Shown: positions 1 to 10,864, numbered from the stretch's first letter. The stretch: 64,000 nucleotides of DNA from Lucinisca nassula (GCA_963580285.1 OY757020.1:100133497-100197496), one strand, 5' to 3'. Notes: generated by a model from the sequence alone, not told the origin. Numbers and translations are program-made.

Positions 1-2165
1 TCAGTCTTGTTGAGAATGGTAGGGAATTCTCTACAGCAATGCTTTGATGCCCTAACTGCTGTGACAAACTGTTCTGTCTTGTAAAGCATCACAGAAATTC
101 ATTGCAGCAGTCCAGTGATACCTTAACTGCAGTGACCAGCTATAACTCTGTCTTGTTAGCATTCAGCAAGCTGTGATGCCTTACTTGCAGCAACCAGCTT
201 GAGCTTTGTCTTGTTTAGCATGACAAAAATTCATTGCAGAATTGCTTTGATGCCTCAGCTGCATTGCCCAGCTTGTCTTGTTCAGCGAGGCAGGAGTTCA
301 TAGCAGCAGTGGTTTGATTTCTTAACTGCAGTGATCAAATAGAGCTATGTTTTGGTAAGCATGCGAGGAATTCATTGCAGCAGTGCTTTGAGGCCTTAAC
401 TGACCAGTAGTTCATGTCAGAAATGCTTTGATACCATGTCTTTGATGCCTTACTAGAGCTCTGTCTTGTTTAGCATGGCAGGAGTTCAATGCAGCAATGC
501 TTTGACACCTTAACTGCAGTGATCAACTAGATCTCTAGTGTTTAGCACAAGAGGAATTCATTTCTGCAGTGCTGTGATGCCTTAAATGCAGTGACAAACT
601 AGAGTAGCTTGATAGAAATTCATTGTAGCAGCCATGCTGTGATGCCTTAACTGTGGTTACCATCTAGAGGTATGTCTTGTTGAGCATGACAGAAATACAT
701 TACAGCAGTGCTCTAATGACTAAACTGCAGAGACCCTTTGGAGCCAGAAATTCATTGCAGCAATGCTGTGATGCCTTGACTGCAGTGATCAACTAGAGTT
801 CTGTCTTGAGCATGAAAGGGATACACTGCAGCATTCCTATGCCTATGATGCCTTAACTGCAGTTACCCACTAGGGTTCTGTCTTGTTGAGCATCGCAGCA
901 ATTTATTGCAGCACTTCTGTGGTGCCTTAACTGAGTTACCAACTAGGGCTCTGACTTTTTGAGCATAACAGAAATTCATTGCAGCAGTGCTGCTTAAATT
1001 TGCCTTAAATGCAGCGACCAACTAGAATTATTGTCTTGATAAGTATGAAAGTAATTCATTGTTGTCATGCTTTGATGCCTTTAACTGCAATGACCATTTA
1101 GAGTTCTGTCTTGTTGAGCATAACAGGAACTCATTGCAGCAGTGCTGTGTTGCCTTAATTGAAGTAAGCAACTAGAGTTCTGTCTTGTTGAAGATGACAG
1201 GAATTCATTGCAGCCGTGCTGTGTTGCCTTAATTGAAGTGACCAACTAGAACTGTGTCTTGTTTAGCATGAGAGAAAACCATTGAAGCAGTGCTGTGATG
1301 CCTTAACTGCAGTGAAAAATCTGGAGATCTGTCTTATGGAGGATGACAGGAATTCAAAGCAGCAGTAATGCAATACATGTCTTAACTACAGTGAACAACC
1401 AGCAGGAGATCTTTCTTGTCTAGCACGACAGAAATTCATTGCAGCAGTGCTAGAGCTCTGTCTTGTTTAGCATGACAGAAATTCATTGCAGCAATGCTGT
1501 AATGACTGGAGTGACAAATTAGAGCTTTGTCTTGTTTAGTATGATAGAAATTCATTGCAGCAATGCTGTGTTGACTGAACTGGCCAACTAGAGCTCTGTC
1601 TTGTTTAGCATGACAGAAATTCATTGCAGCAGTGCTGTGGTGACTGAAGTGACAAACTAGAGCTCTGTCTTGTTTAGCATGACAGAAATTCATTGCAGCA
1701 ATGCTGTGGTGACTGAACTGACCAACTTGAGCTCTGTCTTGTTTAGCATGACAGAAATTCATAGCAGCAATGCTGTGGTGACTGAAGTGACCAACTAGAG
1801 CTGTCTTGTTTAGCATGACAGAAATTCATTGCAGCAGTGCTGTGATGACTGAAGTGATTAACTAGAGCTCTGTCTTGTTTAACATGACAGAAATTCATTG
1901 CAGCAATGCTGTGATGACTGAAGTGACCAACTAGAGCTCTGTCTTGTTTAGCATGACAGATATTCATTGCAGCAATGCTGTGATGACCGAACTGATCAAC
2001 TAGAGCTGTCTTGTTTAGCATGACAGAAATTCATGGCAGCAATGCTGTGATGACTGAAGTGACCAACTAGAGCTCTTGTCTTGTTTCGCATGCTTAGCTC
2101 GGTGAGCAACTAAAATGCTGTCTTATTTTGCATGACAGGAATTCATTGTAGCAGTGCTATGATGC
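1..2165. repeat. Satellite array, 74-bp passing into 69-bp monomers
   Basis: Tandem copies of a monomer containing CTCTGTCTTGTTTAGCATGA and ATTCATTGCAGCA fill the left edge. From about 1 to 1430 the copies are diverged and close to 74 bp, with a GCCTTAACTGCAGTGACC segment. From about 1430 to 2100 they are nearly identical and 69 bp long, with GATGACTGAAGTGACC instead. Because 69 is a multiple of three, the minus strand stays open across several copies and gives a false repetitive protein. The array probably continues to the left of the window. Confidence 0.9.
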
Positions 2166-2265
2166 CTTCACCTGGACATCTTGTAGCTGATGCTTCTCAC
2201 AAATGTAAAGTTTCAAAATCCATCAATTCTTTTGAATTAATATTTTGACATGTGTCAATATCTAG

Positions 2266-2346
2266 GTACAGATATCTGCCAGTGACAAACTCTTGACAAA
2301 AGCATTGGAAGTTCAGGCTGCATGCATGAAAAACTGTACTAGATGG
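2266..2346 (+). other. Possible orphan exon, 27 codons
   Basis: An 81-nt stretch is open in one frame only and is bounded by splice-like signals: TCAATATCTAG before it and GGTAAGCC after it, both in phase 0. The translation starts VQISASDKLL and ends MKNCTRW. I do not recognise the protein. It lies just upstream of the 3' end of a Helentron-like element (2612-2658), so it may be a captured fragment rather than an exon of a working gene. It has no resemblance to MCM3. A chance open frame of this length is quite possible. Confidence 0.25.
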
Positions 2347-2480
2347 GTAAGCCACTAATATTTTACAGGTGCCTGCTAACTTTGATGTAAAAACGTTAGA
2401 CTCAAATGCTCAACTGAAACTGCCCAAAATGAAAAACTGATAAAATGTGAGACATATGGATATATTCATGTCCATTAGCT

Positions 2481-2571
2481 CCTACTTTTTATATCAGGTT
2501 CCTACTTTTTTCCTACTTTTCTCCTACTTTTTGATATCTCAGGCTCCTACTTTTCTCCTACTTTTTCACCA
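2481..2571. repeat. CTCCTACTTTTT short tandem repeat
   Basis: About eight imperfect copies of CTCCTACTTTTT, some separated by ATATCAGG, form a pyrimidine-rich tract. It lies inside the element that ends at 2658. Confidence 0.7.
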
Positions 2572-2611
2572 GGAGTCACTTGAAAGCCTGTTCTTGTTTC
2601 AGCTGAGGTGA

Positions 2612-2658
2612 TGGCACTGGCCGGGGTATACGTGCCCTACTGGGCACTTTTGTCTTGT
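2612..2658 (+). mobile_element. 3' terminus of a Helentron-like element
   Basis: GGCCGGGGTATA is followed by the stem-loop GTGCCCTACTGGGCAC (2632-2647) and then TTTTGTCTTGT. This matches the 3' terminal layout of the complete elements further right. The body would lie to the left and could include the satellite at 1-2165, but its 5' end is not visible here. Confidence 0.55.
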
Positions 2659-2685
2659 TTATTCTGTTCTTCTGTATATCGTCTC

Positions 2686-2800
2686 AGTTAGCATCAGTGT
2701 TAGCCTAGTGATTAAGAGCCCTTTCTCTTACAGTAGGTCTCTTAACAGGGTGTGTTTGAGCTGCCAAGTTCTGCAAAGAAAGGTCCAGTGGACGTCTTCA
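2686..2800 (+). mobile_element. SINE family A, degraded 5' part
   Basis: The sequence resembles the tRNA-like head of the SINE at 44536-44762: a box A-like TTAGCCTAGTGATTAAGAG, then AGGTCTCTTAACAGGGTG, then CCAAGTTCTGCAAAGAAAGG. It is diverged and breaks off into the G-run at 2809. Confidence 0.6.
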
Positions 2801-2808
2801 ATCACCTC

Positions 2809-2837
2809 GGGGGGGGGGGGGGGGGGGGGGGGGGGGG
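2809..2837 (+). repeat. Run of 29 G
   Basis: An uninterrupted poly-G run separates the SINE remnant from the next element. Its length in the assembly may be unreliable, and a run like this can form a G-quadruplex. Confidence 0.95.
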
Positions 2838-3392
2838 TCAAAACTTACACTGTTGTAAGATACCATACTGTTAAAACTTTTAATCATTATACCCCCGGCA
2901 TACGGAGTATGCCATGGGGGTATATAGTTTTCGTCTTTTCTGTGTGTGTGTAAACTTTCTGTGTGTGTGTGTGTGTAAACTTTTTTTTGTGTCAAAGATT
3001 TCTCAGGAACTACTATACCTAGAAACTTGAAATTTGGTACAAACAACATGCATAACTAGTTGTATTGTGGGAAAGAAAATTGGGGCTGTGGGGCCAGGTT
3101 CTTTAGAGTTATTCCCCTTTGTTATATTTGCTACTGAGATGTGCATTTTGTGACTTACCTTAAATTTTGTGTCAAAGATTTCTCAAGATCTACTGTACCT
3201 AGAAACTTGAAATTTGGTACAAGCAACATGCATAACTAGTTGTATTGTGGGAAAGAAAATTGGGGCTGTGGGGCCAGGTTCTTTAGAGTTATTCCCCTTT
3301 GTTATATTTGCTACTGAGATGTGTATTTTGTGAGTTACCTTAAATTTTGTGTCAAAGATTTCTCAGGAACTACTGTACCTAGAAACTTGAAA

Positions 3393-6292
3393 GGGGGTCT
3401 TTCATTTGTGCCCATGCATGTTTTTTCTTTAAACTTTGTATATTAATAACTTAGCATATACAACCTATAAAAATGTATTAAATAAATTATATAAATCAAA
3501 GAAGGACTCAGGAGGCCACTCTAACTGACCCCCTCCATGAGCTGGTGTCTGTCTCTAAATAAGTGCATCTTAAATCTTATGTTTTATTTAGTTTCAAGAT
3601 CTGTGAACTGGATTGAATGCAGAACTCCATAGGCATTCCTTTGATACTAAAAAACCTTTTGAATTAATTAAAGTTTACATTTTCTGATAAAATAATTATC
3701 AAAAATCTCATTTTTTAATTAAAATTTTAAAAAATTATCAAAATTCAATCCCTCAGATAAGTATGTTCTAGTCTTTGTCAAGATTTCATTTTGCTAGGAA
3801 AACTTGCCATATGTATCTTCTTTAGCTATGCCTAATTTCATGAAAATCCGAAACCGGTAAAACTGTAGATTTACACCTTTAATGGATGTAAGTCGTTTCT
3901 GCAAAATTTACTATTTTATTGAAATCATCCAAGAACCTTACAAAAAGGCAATTCGTAACACTTACGTAATAAAAATGAGATTATACAAATCAAAATGAAT
4001 ACATATTGAGCTGATCTAGCTTAGAAACCATTAAAATATCATGAATTTCTGATATTTTCCGTTCATTTATACACTATGATCTATCCAAAATAGTTGATAG
4101 TAAAACACTAAATCAAAAGATATTCTAAACAACAAATTAGGCTTAACAACATATATTGCTTTTTTATTAGCAGCAAAATTATTGTGAACATGTGAAACTT
4201 TATTTAATGACTTTGCATAATTCATGCTACTCAAATAAGTGTAAGACAAGGAGATCCATTATTTTCATTTCCATACCAAGCTGGTATGCAAGGACGCAAT
4301 CGTCAGTGGTTTGTTGTTACTAGTAAAAGTTCTAGTAGTAGTTCTGTTGATAAATTCTTGGCCAGATTAAGCCTTAGATATACTCTGTCTTTATGAACGC
4401 TGGATTATTATCCTAACAAAAAGTTACAGTAATTATTGGTGAGTATTTCCAAAAATCGAAATGTCACTGATATTGAGTTTCTGTTGCAAAAGATATCACT
4501 GATGGATGAGGCGTAGAATATTTGGTGTTAACAAAGCTGTTCCATGACCTAGAGAAATTTTGCTATTAGACAGGGAGAGAAACAGTTTCCTTCCTTATAG
4601 TACACATACATAAATATGTCTCTTCTGCATTGGTATTGTAATTGTTGACGTTTCTTTAGTGTCTTATTTTTTCTATTTACTTTGTCAATATAGTGGTTAA
4701 TTTATCGGAAGTGAGCTTTTAGTATTTTTTTCTGGTTTCAACCACTTCTTGAATGTTTCTGCTGAATGCAAGTTCACTATTTTTTAAGCACTGTTCTTGC
4801 TTGCTTTTTGTTCATTAATGATTACCAGAACATTTCTGTGCAATGTATCTCTCAGCTTAGAAAGAGCATTGCAGTGTTTGGACAGAAAAAGCATCACAAT
4901 GTATTTACTGAAAATAATTTAAAATCCTATAATTAATGTGATAACTACTCACAGATTGAATAATTATTATCAACAGTTTAAATGCTTCTTGATATCTTAC
5001 ATAATGTGCTTTGTAATTACTGCAACAACTGCTGAGATAGGTAAATGAAGTGAAAGACCTATACAAATATATAGACAACAAAATCATGATCACATAAGTT
5101 TTGGAACACTGACAAAATGTACGACCATATGAATTCTAAAAGCACAAATGGCTTTGGAATACAGCTTCAGGAAGCCGTTTGATTTCGTTCATAGGGGCTA
5201 TACAAAAAAGATAGATTGGCTAGTGCCTATGCAGATACAAATTCTGAAAACTTAATGTCCAGGAAAAGTAATCTCAAGTGTGGTTGATTTTCCCTAGAGT
5301 AAACCTTTCTTTTTAAATGGACAGTTAGGGTTAAATAAACAAACAACAGTTTGACTTGAGAGTCATTTATCTCGAGTCGGATAACAAATCTCACAAAATC
5401 TGAAGCAACATCTAAAGTGACTGGTATGTTGTTGATTTGAATGTTAAATCTAAACATCACCTTAGCACCATTACGAAATTAGACAAGAAAGACAGAAAGA
5501 AAACTGTGCACATGATTACATGGGTGCGTTTGATGACGTTTGTCATCAAAACCTTTGCGGTATAGTTCTGTAGACAAAATAGTTTGTTCCATAGGGAGCA
5601 AATTTACCGAAATGGATGTTTTGAAATAATACTTATTATTATGCTATGAACTACTTACGTAAACCATACTATACTAAAGCCATCCAAATTGAAAGCAATA
5701 GTAAAGTATTATTAAACAGCATGATCAAAACATGATAATCATATAATTTCACATTTTGCTGAATCAGAACTATCAGTATTCAGTCTGTTAAAACACAATG
5801 TTACCGGTCCTCAATTTCCATCAAAATTCATCAACATGTTCCTAAGATATGTGGGTAGTTTTTATGCTGAAATGGTGTCTTGACAAAAATTGGAACATGG
5901 TAAAAATGCATATAAAATTTTAATGAATACAAAAATAGGAGCTGAAATATGGGGACACCATCAAAGAAAACTGAATGCCCAGCCACTATTACTAGACATA
6001 TGAGGTCATTCATAGTATCAACTAACTCACCAATTATGGCTTTAATTCATAAAACATAGCAGCATTAGATATATGAAACTCTGAATACTGTAGACAAGTT
6101 TATATGAGAGTACTCTCTGTTGTGTTAGAGACTTCATAAAATATGCAATAAATTTACTCCGGAAATAAGATTTAAAAGTGAATGCATCGTAATGACAATG
6201 GTTATACCCAAGGCAATTATTGTGCATAATTTCATCAAAATCCAAGCGTGGGCAGAAACCAATGCAAATTTCCTATACCTTGAAAGACCCCC
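3393..6292. mobile_element. Spy-like DNA transposon inserted at AAA|TTT without TSD
   Basis: The tandem monomer reads ACTTGAAATTTGGTACAA when intact (about 3206-3222). Here it is split into CTTGAAA on the left and TTTGGTACAA on the right. The 2,900-bp insert begins GGGGGTCTTTCA and ends TTGAAAGACCCCC, a perfect inverted repeat of about 12 bp. No host base is duplicated. Insertion precisely between AAA and TTT with no target duplication is the published hallmark of Spy transposons. The interior is AT-rich with only short ORFs and no recognisable transposase, so this is a non-autonomous or decayed copy. Confidence 0.7.
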
Positions 6293-6934
6293 TTTGGTAC
6301 AAACAACATGCATAACTAGTTGTATTGTGGGAAAGAAAATTGGGGCTGTGGGGCCAGGTTCTTTAGAGTTATTCCCCTTTGTTATATTTTTTTTATAAAA
6401 TTTTGTCAGCAAGATATCTCAAAAACTATTGGAGCTAGAGCCTTGAAAGTTGGTGAATAGATTGGTGGTGATGAGTAGATGAACTGATTAACTTTTGACA
6501 AAATTCCGAAAAATACTTTGTGAGTTATGGCCCTTTGTCATTTTGGTAATTTGTGCCATTGTACTGTATGGTAAAAGTGATGCATAGCATAATTTTAGAA
6601 CCGTGTATGCTAGGGTTTTGAAATTTCATATATGGATTCCTCATGGAAAATTAGCCGACACGTATTTTTTTTCTCGTCCGGATTATGCTCCTTTCAAGAG
6701 TTATTGCCCTTTGAAATTTTTTTAATAAAATCTTGTCAGCAAGATATCTCAAAAACTATTGGAGCTAGAGCCTTGAAAGTTGGTGAATAGATTGGTGGTG
6801 ATGAGTAGATGAACTGATTAACTTTTGACAATATTACGAAAAATACTTTGTGAGTTATGGCCCTTTGTCATTTTGGTAATTTGTGCCATTGATCTGTATG
6901 GTAAAAGTGATGCATAGCATAACTTTAGAACCGT

Positions 6935-7290
6935 TCAGATGTGCCTACTGTTATATGTGGGGACTTCAACATCAACTGGCTAGAGTCATCGGAACACGAG
7001 CTGTTCCAAACTTTCAGTCATTATGGGTTCATACAGGTCATACAAGAGCCAACCCACATCCAGGCAGCCTGCTTGGATCACGTGTATACAGACCACCCAG
7101 AAAAGCTCAGTTACCGTGTTGTTCCTGTCACATTCTCAGCGCATGCTGCAATCCAGATGCAGTATTTATTCTAGCCTGATGGAAATAATGGTTCACAGGA
7201 AATTGATTCTGAAATCAGACTCTTTGCTCATGACTGTGTTTGTTACTGTGAAACTTTGGAAGATACAGTGAAACTCCAGGATGCTATTGG
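6935..7290 (+). pseudogene. Non-LTR retrotransposon fragment: endonuclease joined to RT motif
   Basis: The + strand encodes an APE-type endonuclease segment with CGDFNINWLE, then QVIQEPTH and LDHVYTDH, the usual order of conserved boxes in LINE endonucleases. The final SDH-type box reads SAH and a stop follows near 7175. Sequence from about 7198 then resembles the catalytic box of reverse transcriptase (SEIRLFAHDCVCY, where related LINEs have LFADDC). One catalytic aspartate has therefore become histidine. Most of the RT domain between the two pieces is missing, so this is a dead, internally deleted copy. It lies in the VNTR of element II. Confidence 0.75.
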
Positions 7291-7616
7291 AATGAGTTTC
7301 CCTCTTCTCTCCTCTTGTCTGCAGGAAGTGCAGATAACTCCATCTCTAGATTCACCACCCTTGTGAGATCCAGGGACTAGTTCTGTCAGTCGAAGGTCCT
7401 GGTGAAGGAATGACTAAAGATGTGTCACCAGTAAACAATTCTGATGGTTACATATCTAAACTATAGAGAGCTTGCTGATGTTTTATGGCTTGGCACAGGA
7501 GTTATTACTGAATCAGACAATTGGAAGAGAAATAGCCTTTGTTCTAAAAAGACTAAACAGACAACTTGTGATACTGACATTTCAAACATCTGTTCAAGAT
7601 CTCATTAGTTATCAGG
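7291..7616 (+). other. Exon-like island near the 3' end of element II
   Basis: This stretch follows the LINE RT remnant and ends in a consensus 5' splice site, CAG|GTGAGT, at 7614-7619. The reading frame leading into that site is open from 7472 (starting MLMFYGLAQEL), and an acceptor-like CTAAACTATAG sits just before it near 7466. I do not recognise the peptide. It may be a captured host exon or decayed LINE sequence with a chance donor site. It lies about 115 bp upstream of the 3' terminal structure of element II. Confidence 0.3.
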
Positions 7617-7975
7617 TGAGTTATTTAGATGTAATGGTATTCTCCTTACTTTTGCAAGATTAATTCTGTGTTCATAATAGGTTTTTGTCAAACTTGATGG
7701 CTTTGAATTGCCAGAAAGTTACCGATGGCTTTGGCCGGGGGTATTAGTGAGCATATGCTCACTTGATAGTCTAGTTGAATAATGTAGATATGCTAATATT
7801 TTTGGTAAAATATGTGAATAGCTTTTGCATTAGCAAAACTCCATTGTACAAGACATTAGAACTTGCTAGAACAGTTAAAACTATGTCTTCTTACAAGCTA
7901 CATAAGCTAACGATGCTTTGAACAACTCTGCCCAGCTGGGTGGAATAAAGAGCCATGATAAAACCAAAACCAAAA

Positions 7976-8325
7976 TACAGTCGAACTTCAATGGCTCGAA
8001 CATCTTTGGGACCTCGAAAATCTGTTCGAGACAGGGGTAGTTCGAGCTACTGAGGCCTTCTACCAGGCAGTATACGATACACTTTTTGATATTTTTTCGA
8101 TGTTCTATATTGAAAATGTATGCTGTGTGTACTCATTAGAATCGGCTCATCGAGGCGATTCTAATGAGTAGACACAACATAAATTTGCAAGATAAAGGAT
8201 GAAAATCTCGTAAATTATCTCCCACTATTTCTTATATAGAGGATTTCCCTAGGGGCTCAAGAACGGGTTCGACTCAGCCATGGTAAACGAGCCATCGGTG
8301 TTCGAGCGATTGAAGTTCTACTGTA
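7976..8325. mobile_element. TACAGT-end MITE, copy 1
   Basis: Inverted ends TACAGTCGAACTTCAATGGC and TTGAAGTTCTACTGTA enclose about 350 bp with TA at both edges, as expected of Tc1/mariner-type MITEs. The centre (8131-8169) is a near-perfect palindrome around ATTAGAATCG and CGATTCTAAT. Confidence 0.75.
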
Positions 8326-8463
8326 TTCCAAAAGTTTTTTTCCGACTGTTAACCTTCCTCCCTATCAAGAAGACTACATGAACTGTTGTCAGTGACTGAA
8401 GTATCATGACAGTGACCAACATGTGTAACTACTAACATTGGCACTGTTATGGTGCTGTAGACA

Positions 8464-8760
8464 TGGCAACCAGCAGCTACATCAGAGAAGTAACAATAGA
8501 AGGTGAGTGAGTGTTTGAGTTTTACGTCCCACCAACGGCTAAGGTCATACGGAGACGGGACCTCGGTTTAAAGACTCATCCGAAAGTCTGGAGAAGCCCG
8601 GGATCGATCCTGCGACCCCTGGTTTACAAGGCGAGTAGCGTAACCACTACACCATGGAGGCTTCTAACAATAGAAGGTAAGGGAGAATGTAAGCATTGCG
8701 GCACTGTCACCCTGGCAGGTAACAGAATGAGCAGCCATGGTAGAAAAATGGCAGTGATTT
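8464..8760 (+). pseudogene. Zinc-finger-like ORF fragment split by a SINE
   Basis: With the SINE (8505-8664) and one target copy set aside, the + strand reads from ATG at 8464 (MATSSYIREVTIEG) straight into KGECKHCGTVTL and NRMSSHGRK, reaching a stop at 8761. The spacing C-x2-C-x(12)-H with a following basic stretch resembles a BED-type zinc finger, which is common at the N-terminus of hAT transposases and of genes derived from them. Only the finger is present, with no catalytic domain. A TTAA MITE begins exactly where the ORF ends (8759). It is probably a transposase relic, less likely a host exon. Confidence 0.4.
8505..8664 (-). mobile_element. SINE family B, tRNA-derived, with 14-bp TSD
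   Basis: The minus strand reads AGAAGCCTCC, a box A-like TGGTGTAGTGGTTACGC, box B GGATCGATCC, then a short body ending GGGACGTAAAACTCAAAC and a CACTCACTC tail. The direct repeat TAACAATAGAAGGT flanks it at 8491-8504 and 8665-8678. Other copies are at 41597-41759 and 49471-49632. Confidence 0.9.
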
Positions 8761-9310
8761 AACCCTTTACCACTCAGATACGTGTTTTTACGTGTCTGCA
8801 CCCCCCCCCCCCCCACCCATTTTAAGCCCCAGAAGCACCTAAAATCTGCATTTCTACCCCTGGATAGTTGTTTGCTTTAGGATTTGTTGGGCCCCCTCAC
8901 ATCCCGAAAATTTTTGGGTTTATGGCCCAACCGGCCGCTAAAATTTATATCTGAGGGTGTCTGGGGTCAAAAATGCCTGAAAATTGATGCTGATAAAACA
9001 TGCTGCAAGCAGTGAAAATGGCCAGTGCCAAACACCTTAATTGTTGCCTTGACAGCTGTGTGAAGATTAAAATGTGGTCAAAAATTCATGTGAAAACACA
9101 CTTTTTGTCAACTTTGAGATGCCCCCTCTTTAACAATGATCAAGTCACGAAAGGTTGCATTTGAAAGGCTACTGTCCAATGAACATTCATACCGAGTTTG
9201 GTGTAAAACAGACCATCCATTATGAAACAATGGGTAGTTGAAGTTGCTGTCAGGTGCAACACTGTGAAAATCAGCGAAATTCACAAAATCCCTGAGTGGT
9301 AAAGGGTTAA
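8759..9310. mobile_element. TTAA MITE (CCCTTTACCACTCAG family), inverted relative to 36.7-38.9 kb
   Basis: TTAA flanks inverted ends CCCTTTACCACTCAG and CTGAGTGGTAAAGGG. TTAA duplication plus CCC/GGG termini are piggyBac-type features. The interior is about 540 bp with a C-run at 8802. Three longer, tandemly arranged relatives in the opposite orientation are at 36755-38885. It has no ORF. Confidence 0.8.
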
Positions 9311-9448
9311 TTTAACCTGTATTCTGCTAAACACAACAACCCCTGCCTTTGCAAACACTGCAGATCTAGATCAGATAGCTTCGTCATGGCTTATGAAGAA
9401 GCCATCTGATCAGGATCTTCACTACTTGTGAATTTGAATGAAACAATA

Positions 9449-9799
9449 TACAGTAGAACTTCAATGGCTCAAACACCTTTAGGACCATGAAAATCTGTTC
9501 GAGACAGGGGTATTCTGAGCCACTGAGGGATACTGCCAGCAGGTATACGATATACTTTTGGTCATCTTTTCAGTGTTATGTAATGAAAATGTATGCTGTG
9601 TGTACTCATTAGAATCGCCTCATTGAGGCGATTCTAATGAGTACACACAGCATACATTTGCAAGATAAAAGACTAAAATCTTCTTAATTATCCCCCCACT
9701 ATTTCTTATGTAGAGGATTTCGCTTGGGACTCAAGAACGGGTTCGACTGATCCATGGTAAACGAGCCATTGATGTTCGAGCCAACAAAGTTCAACTGTA
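9449..9799. mobile_element. TACAGT-end MITE, copy 2, with 30-bp perfect stem
   Basis: Same family as 7976-8325, with ends TACAGTAGAACTTCAATGGC and GTTCAACTGTA. Positions 9593-9653 form a perfect 30-bp inverted repeat around a single T, centred on GCCTCATTGAGGC. Confidence 0.8.
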
Positions 9800-9945
9800 T
9801 CAAGTATTTTGATTGGTTGATAATAGCCAGAAATGGGTGTGAAAAAAGCAATTCATTCAGCAGGATAAGGATAAACCCTTAAGCCGCCAAGAGAAACTGC
9901 ATTTGAAAATGTTGTCTACTGAATCCTCTGGCAAACCTTTCAAAT

Positions 9946-10001
9946 AGTGTGGACCCAGATCAGACTGCTCCTAGAGGAGCAGTCTGATCTGGGTCCACAC
10001 T
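9946..10001. repeat. Perfect 27-bp stem hairpin (GATCAGAC-type module)
   Basis: AGTGTGGACCCAGATCAGAC and its complement form a 27-bp stem around a 2-nt loop. It belongs to the widespread AACAGTG...GATCAGA hairpin module, with GTTTGC to the right. Confidence 0.85.
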
Positions 10002-10349
10002 GTTTGCAACAATGACTTATAAAGTAACAAGCAGATGACAAAGCAGATGACAATTGCCATGATTGGCATGTTATGGGTAAACATAGCTCCAGTTTAGGAG
10101 AATAAAGGGATGCTGTTCCTTATGTTGTAGGTACCACTAGTTAAAAAGTACATAAAGCATAGCCAGTACCCACGTTTGAACGGAAAGTTAAAATTATCCC
10201 AAAATTATGGTCATTACTGTTATCAGTTACAGTAGTGATGTAGTGTCTGGAAACCAGCTCATTCTGTCTTCAGGCATGAGATAATTATAACATACACAGG
10301 GTCGTTATCCTTGGAAAATGGTGGTCACTAGTTAGATATTTGGTTTGTC

Positions 10350-10515
10350 CTATCCTGTTGTGCCTTTTTCTGCTCCAAGAGGCAGCAAAAGTACAGTAGG
10401 TGCTCCGTGCTGCAACATTTCCATTTTATACTCTTGACGGAGCTCTCTTAGTCTAAATGTGCTGTTTTGGGGGTCGATCGTTGATCCAAAGTTAGCAACT
10501 ATTAAAGCTTCCCAC
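10350..10515 (-). other. Possible terminal exon of an unrecognised gene
   Basis: The minus strand is open here and starts after an acceptor-like ACAATAGCAG. The peptide contains RLRELRQEYKMEM and ends LGAEKGTTG before a stop. The charged, helix-like segment is more gene-like than other short ORFs in the window. Sequence just upstream on the minus strand (10525-10620) is a dispersed repeat also found at 57187-57290, so the ORF start there is artificial. I cannot name the product and saw no other exon. Confidence 0.25.
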
Positions 10516-10524
10516 CTGCTATTG

Positions 10525-10620
10525 TCCACGTGACTATTGCTGACAATGTACAAAATCCAGGTACAGGTTTATTTATAGCAGCATTTATCTTCTTACAATG
10601 TCAAAGCGCTGTGTAAAAAG
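10525..10620. repeat. Dispersed repeat shared with 57187-57290
   Basis: ACGTGACTATTGCTGAC, TGTACAAAATCCAGGTA and GCTGTGTAAA are shared in order with 57187-57290. No terminal structure is visible. Confidence 0.5.
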
Positions 10621-10649
10621 TAAAATATTGGGTGCGTGTACTGGGAAAT

Positions 10650-10840
10650 TGGCAAACTGTAGACCCAGATCAGATGCCACAGAATGTGTTGTCGACTGAT
10701 CATGATCTACACTGTTTGCTTGACATATCATATGCGGGAAACCCCTAAATGGTTACCTTGGCAAATAGTGCAGGCCCAGATCAGATGCCGCATGACGCGG
10801 CGTCTGATCAGGGCCTGCACTATTTGCTAACAGAATCTTC
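10650..10840. repeat. Two GATCAGAC-type hairpin copies
   Basis: The copies lie at about 10650-10720 (diverged) and 10758-10836. The second reads GGCAAATAGTGCAGGCCCAG, GATCAGATGCCGC and the complement GGGCCTGCACTATTTGC. ACCCCTAAATGGTTACC precedes it, as in the TTAA MITEs at 50437 and 52050. Confidence 0.75.
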
Positions 10841-10864
10841 TGTCACTAGAATAAAAACAAAAGA

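Larger units (their letters stand above)
2889..7775 (+). mobile_element. Complete 4.9 kb Helentron-like element (II)
   Basis: The 5' end is a palindrome at 2890-2927 (ATACCCCCGGC, then TATGCC and GGGGGTATA). The 3' end has the matching subterminal inverted repeat GCCGGGGGTAT near 7735, the stem-loop GTGAGCATATGCTCAC, and then TTGATAGTCTAGT. The body has tandem monomers of about 175 bp (AAGATTTCTCAGGA, TTGTATTGTGGGAAAG, TTATTCCCCTTTG) at 2985-3392 and resuming at 6293. Further monomers (AAGATATCTCAAAAACTA) follow at about 6400-6930. Inserted or captured within it are a Spy-like element (3393-6292), a LINE fragment (6935-7290) and exon-like sequence (7291-7616). It has no Rep/helicase gene, so it would be non-autonomous. 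The Helentron/HINE assignment rests on structure only. Confidence 0.65.

Noticed and set aside
1436..2021. Minus-strand ORFs of 126 and 92 codons with a repeated AAMNFCHAKQDRAL-like peptide
   Set aside because: They are translations of a 69-bp satellite. The period is a multiple of three, so the frame stays open. There is no gene context.
6883..7179. 98-codon + strand ORF overlapping the LINE fragment
   Set aside because: Wrong frame; the overlapping frame from 6941 contains the endonuclease motifs.
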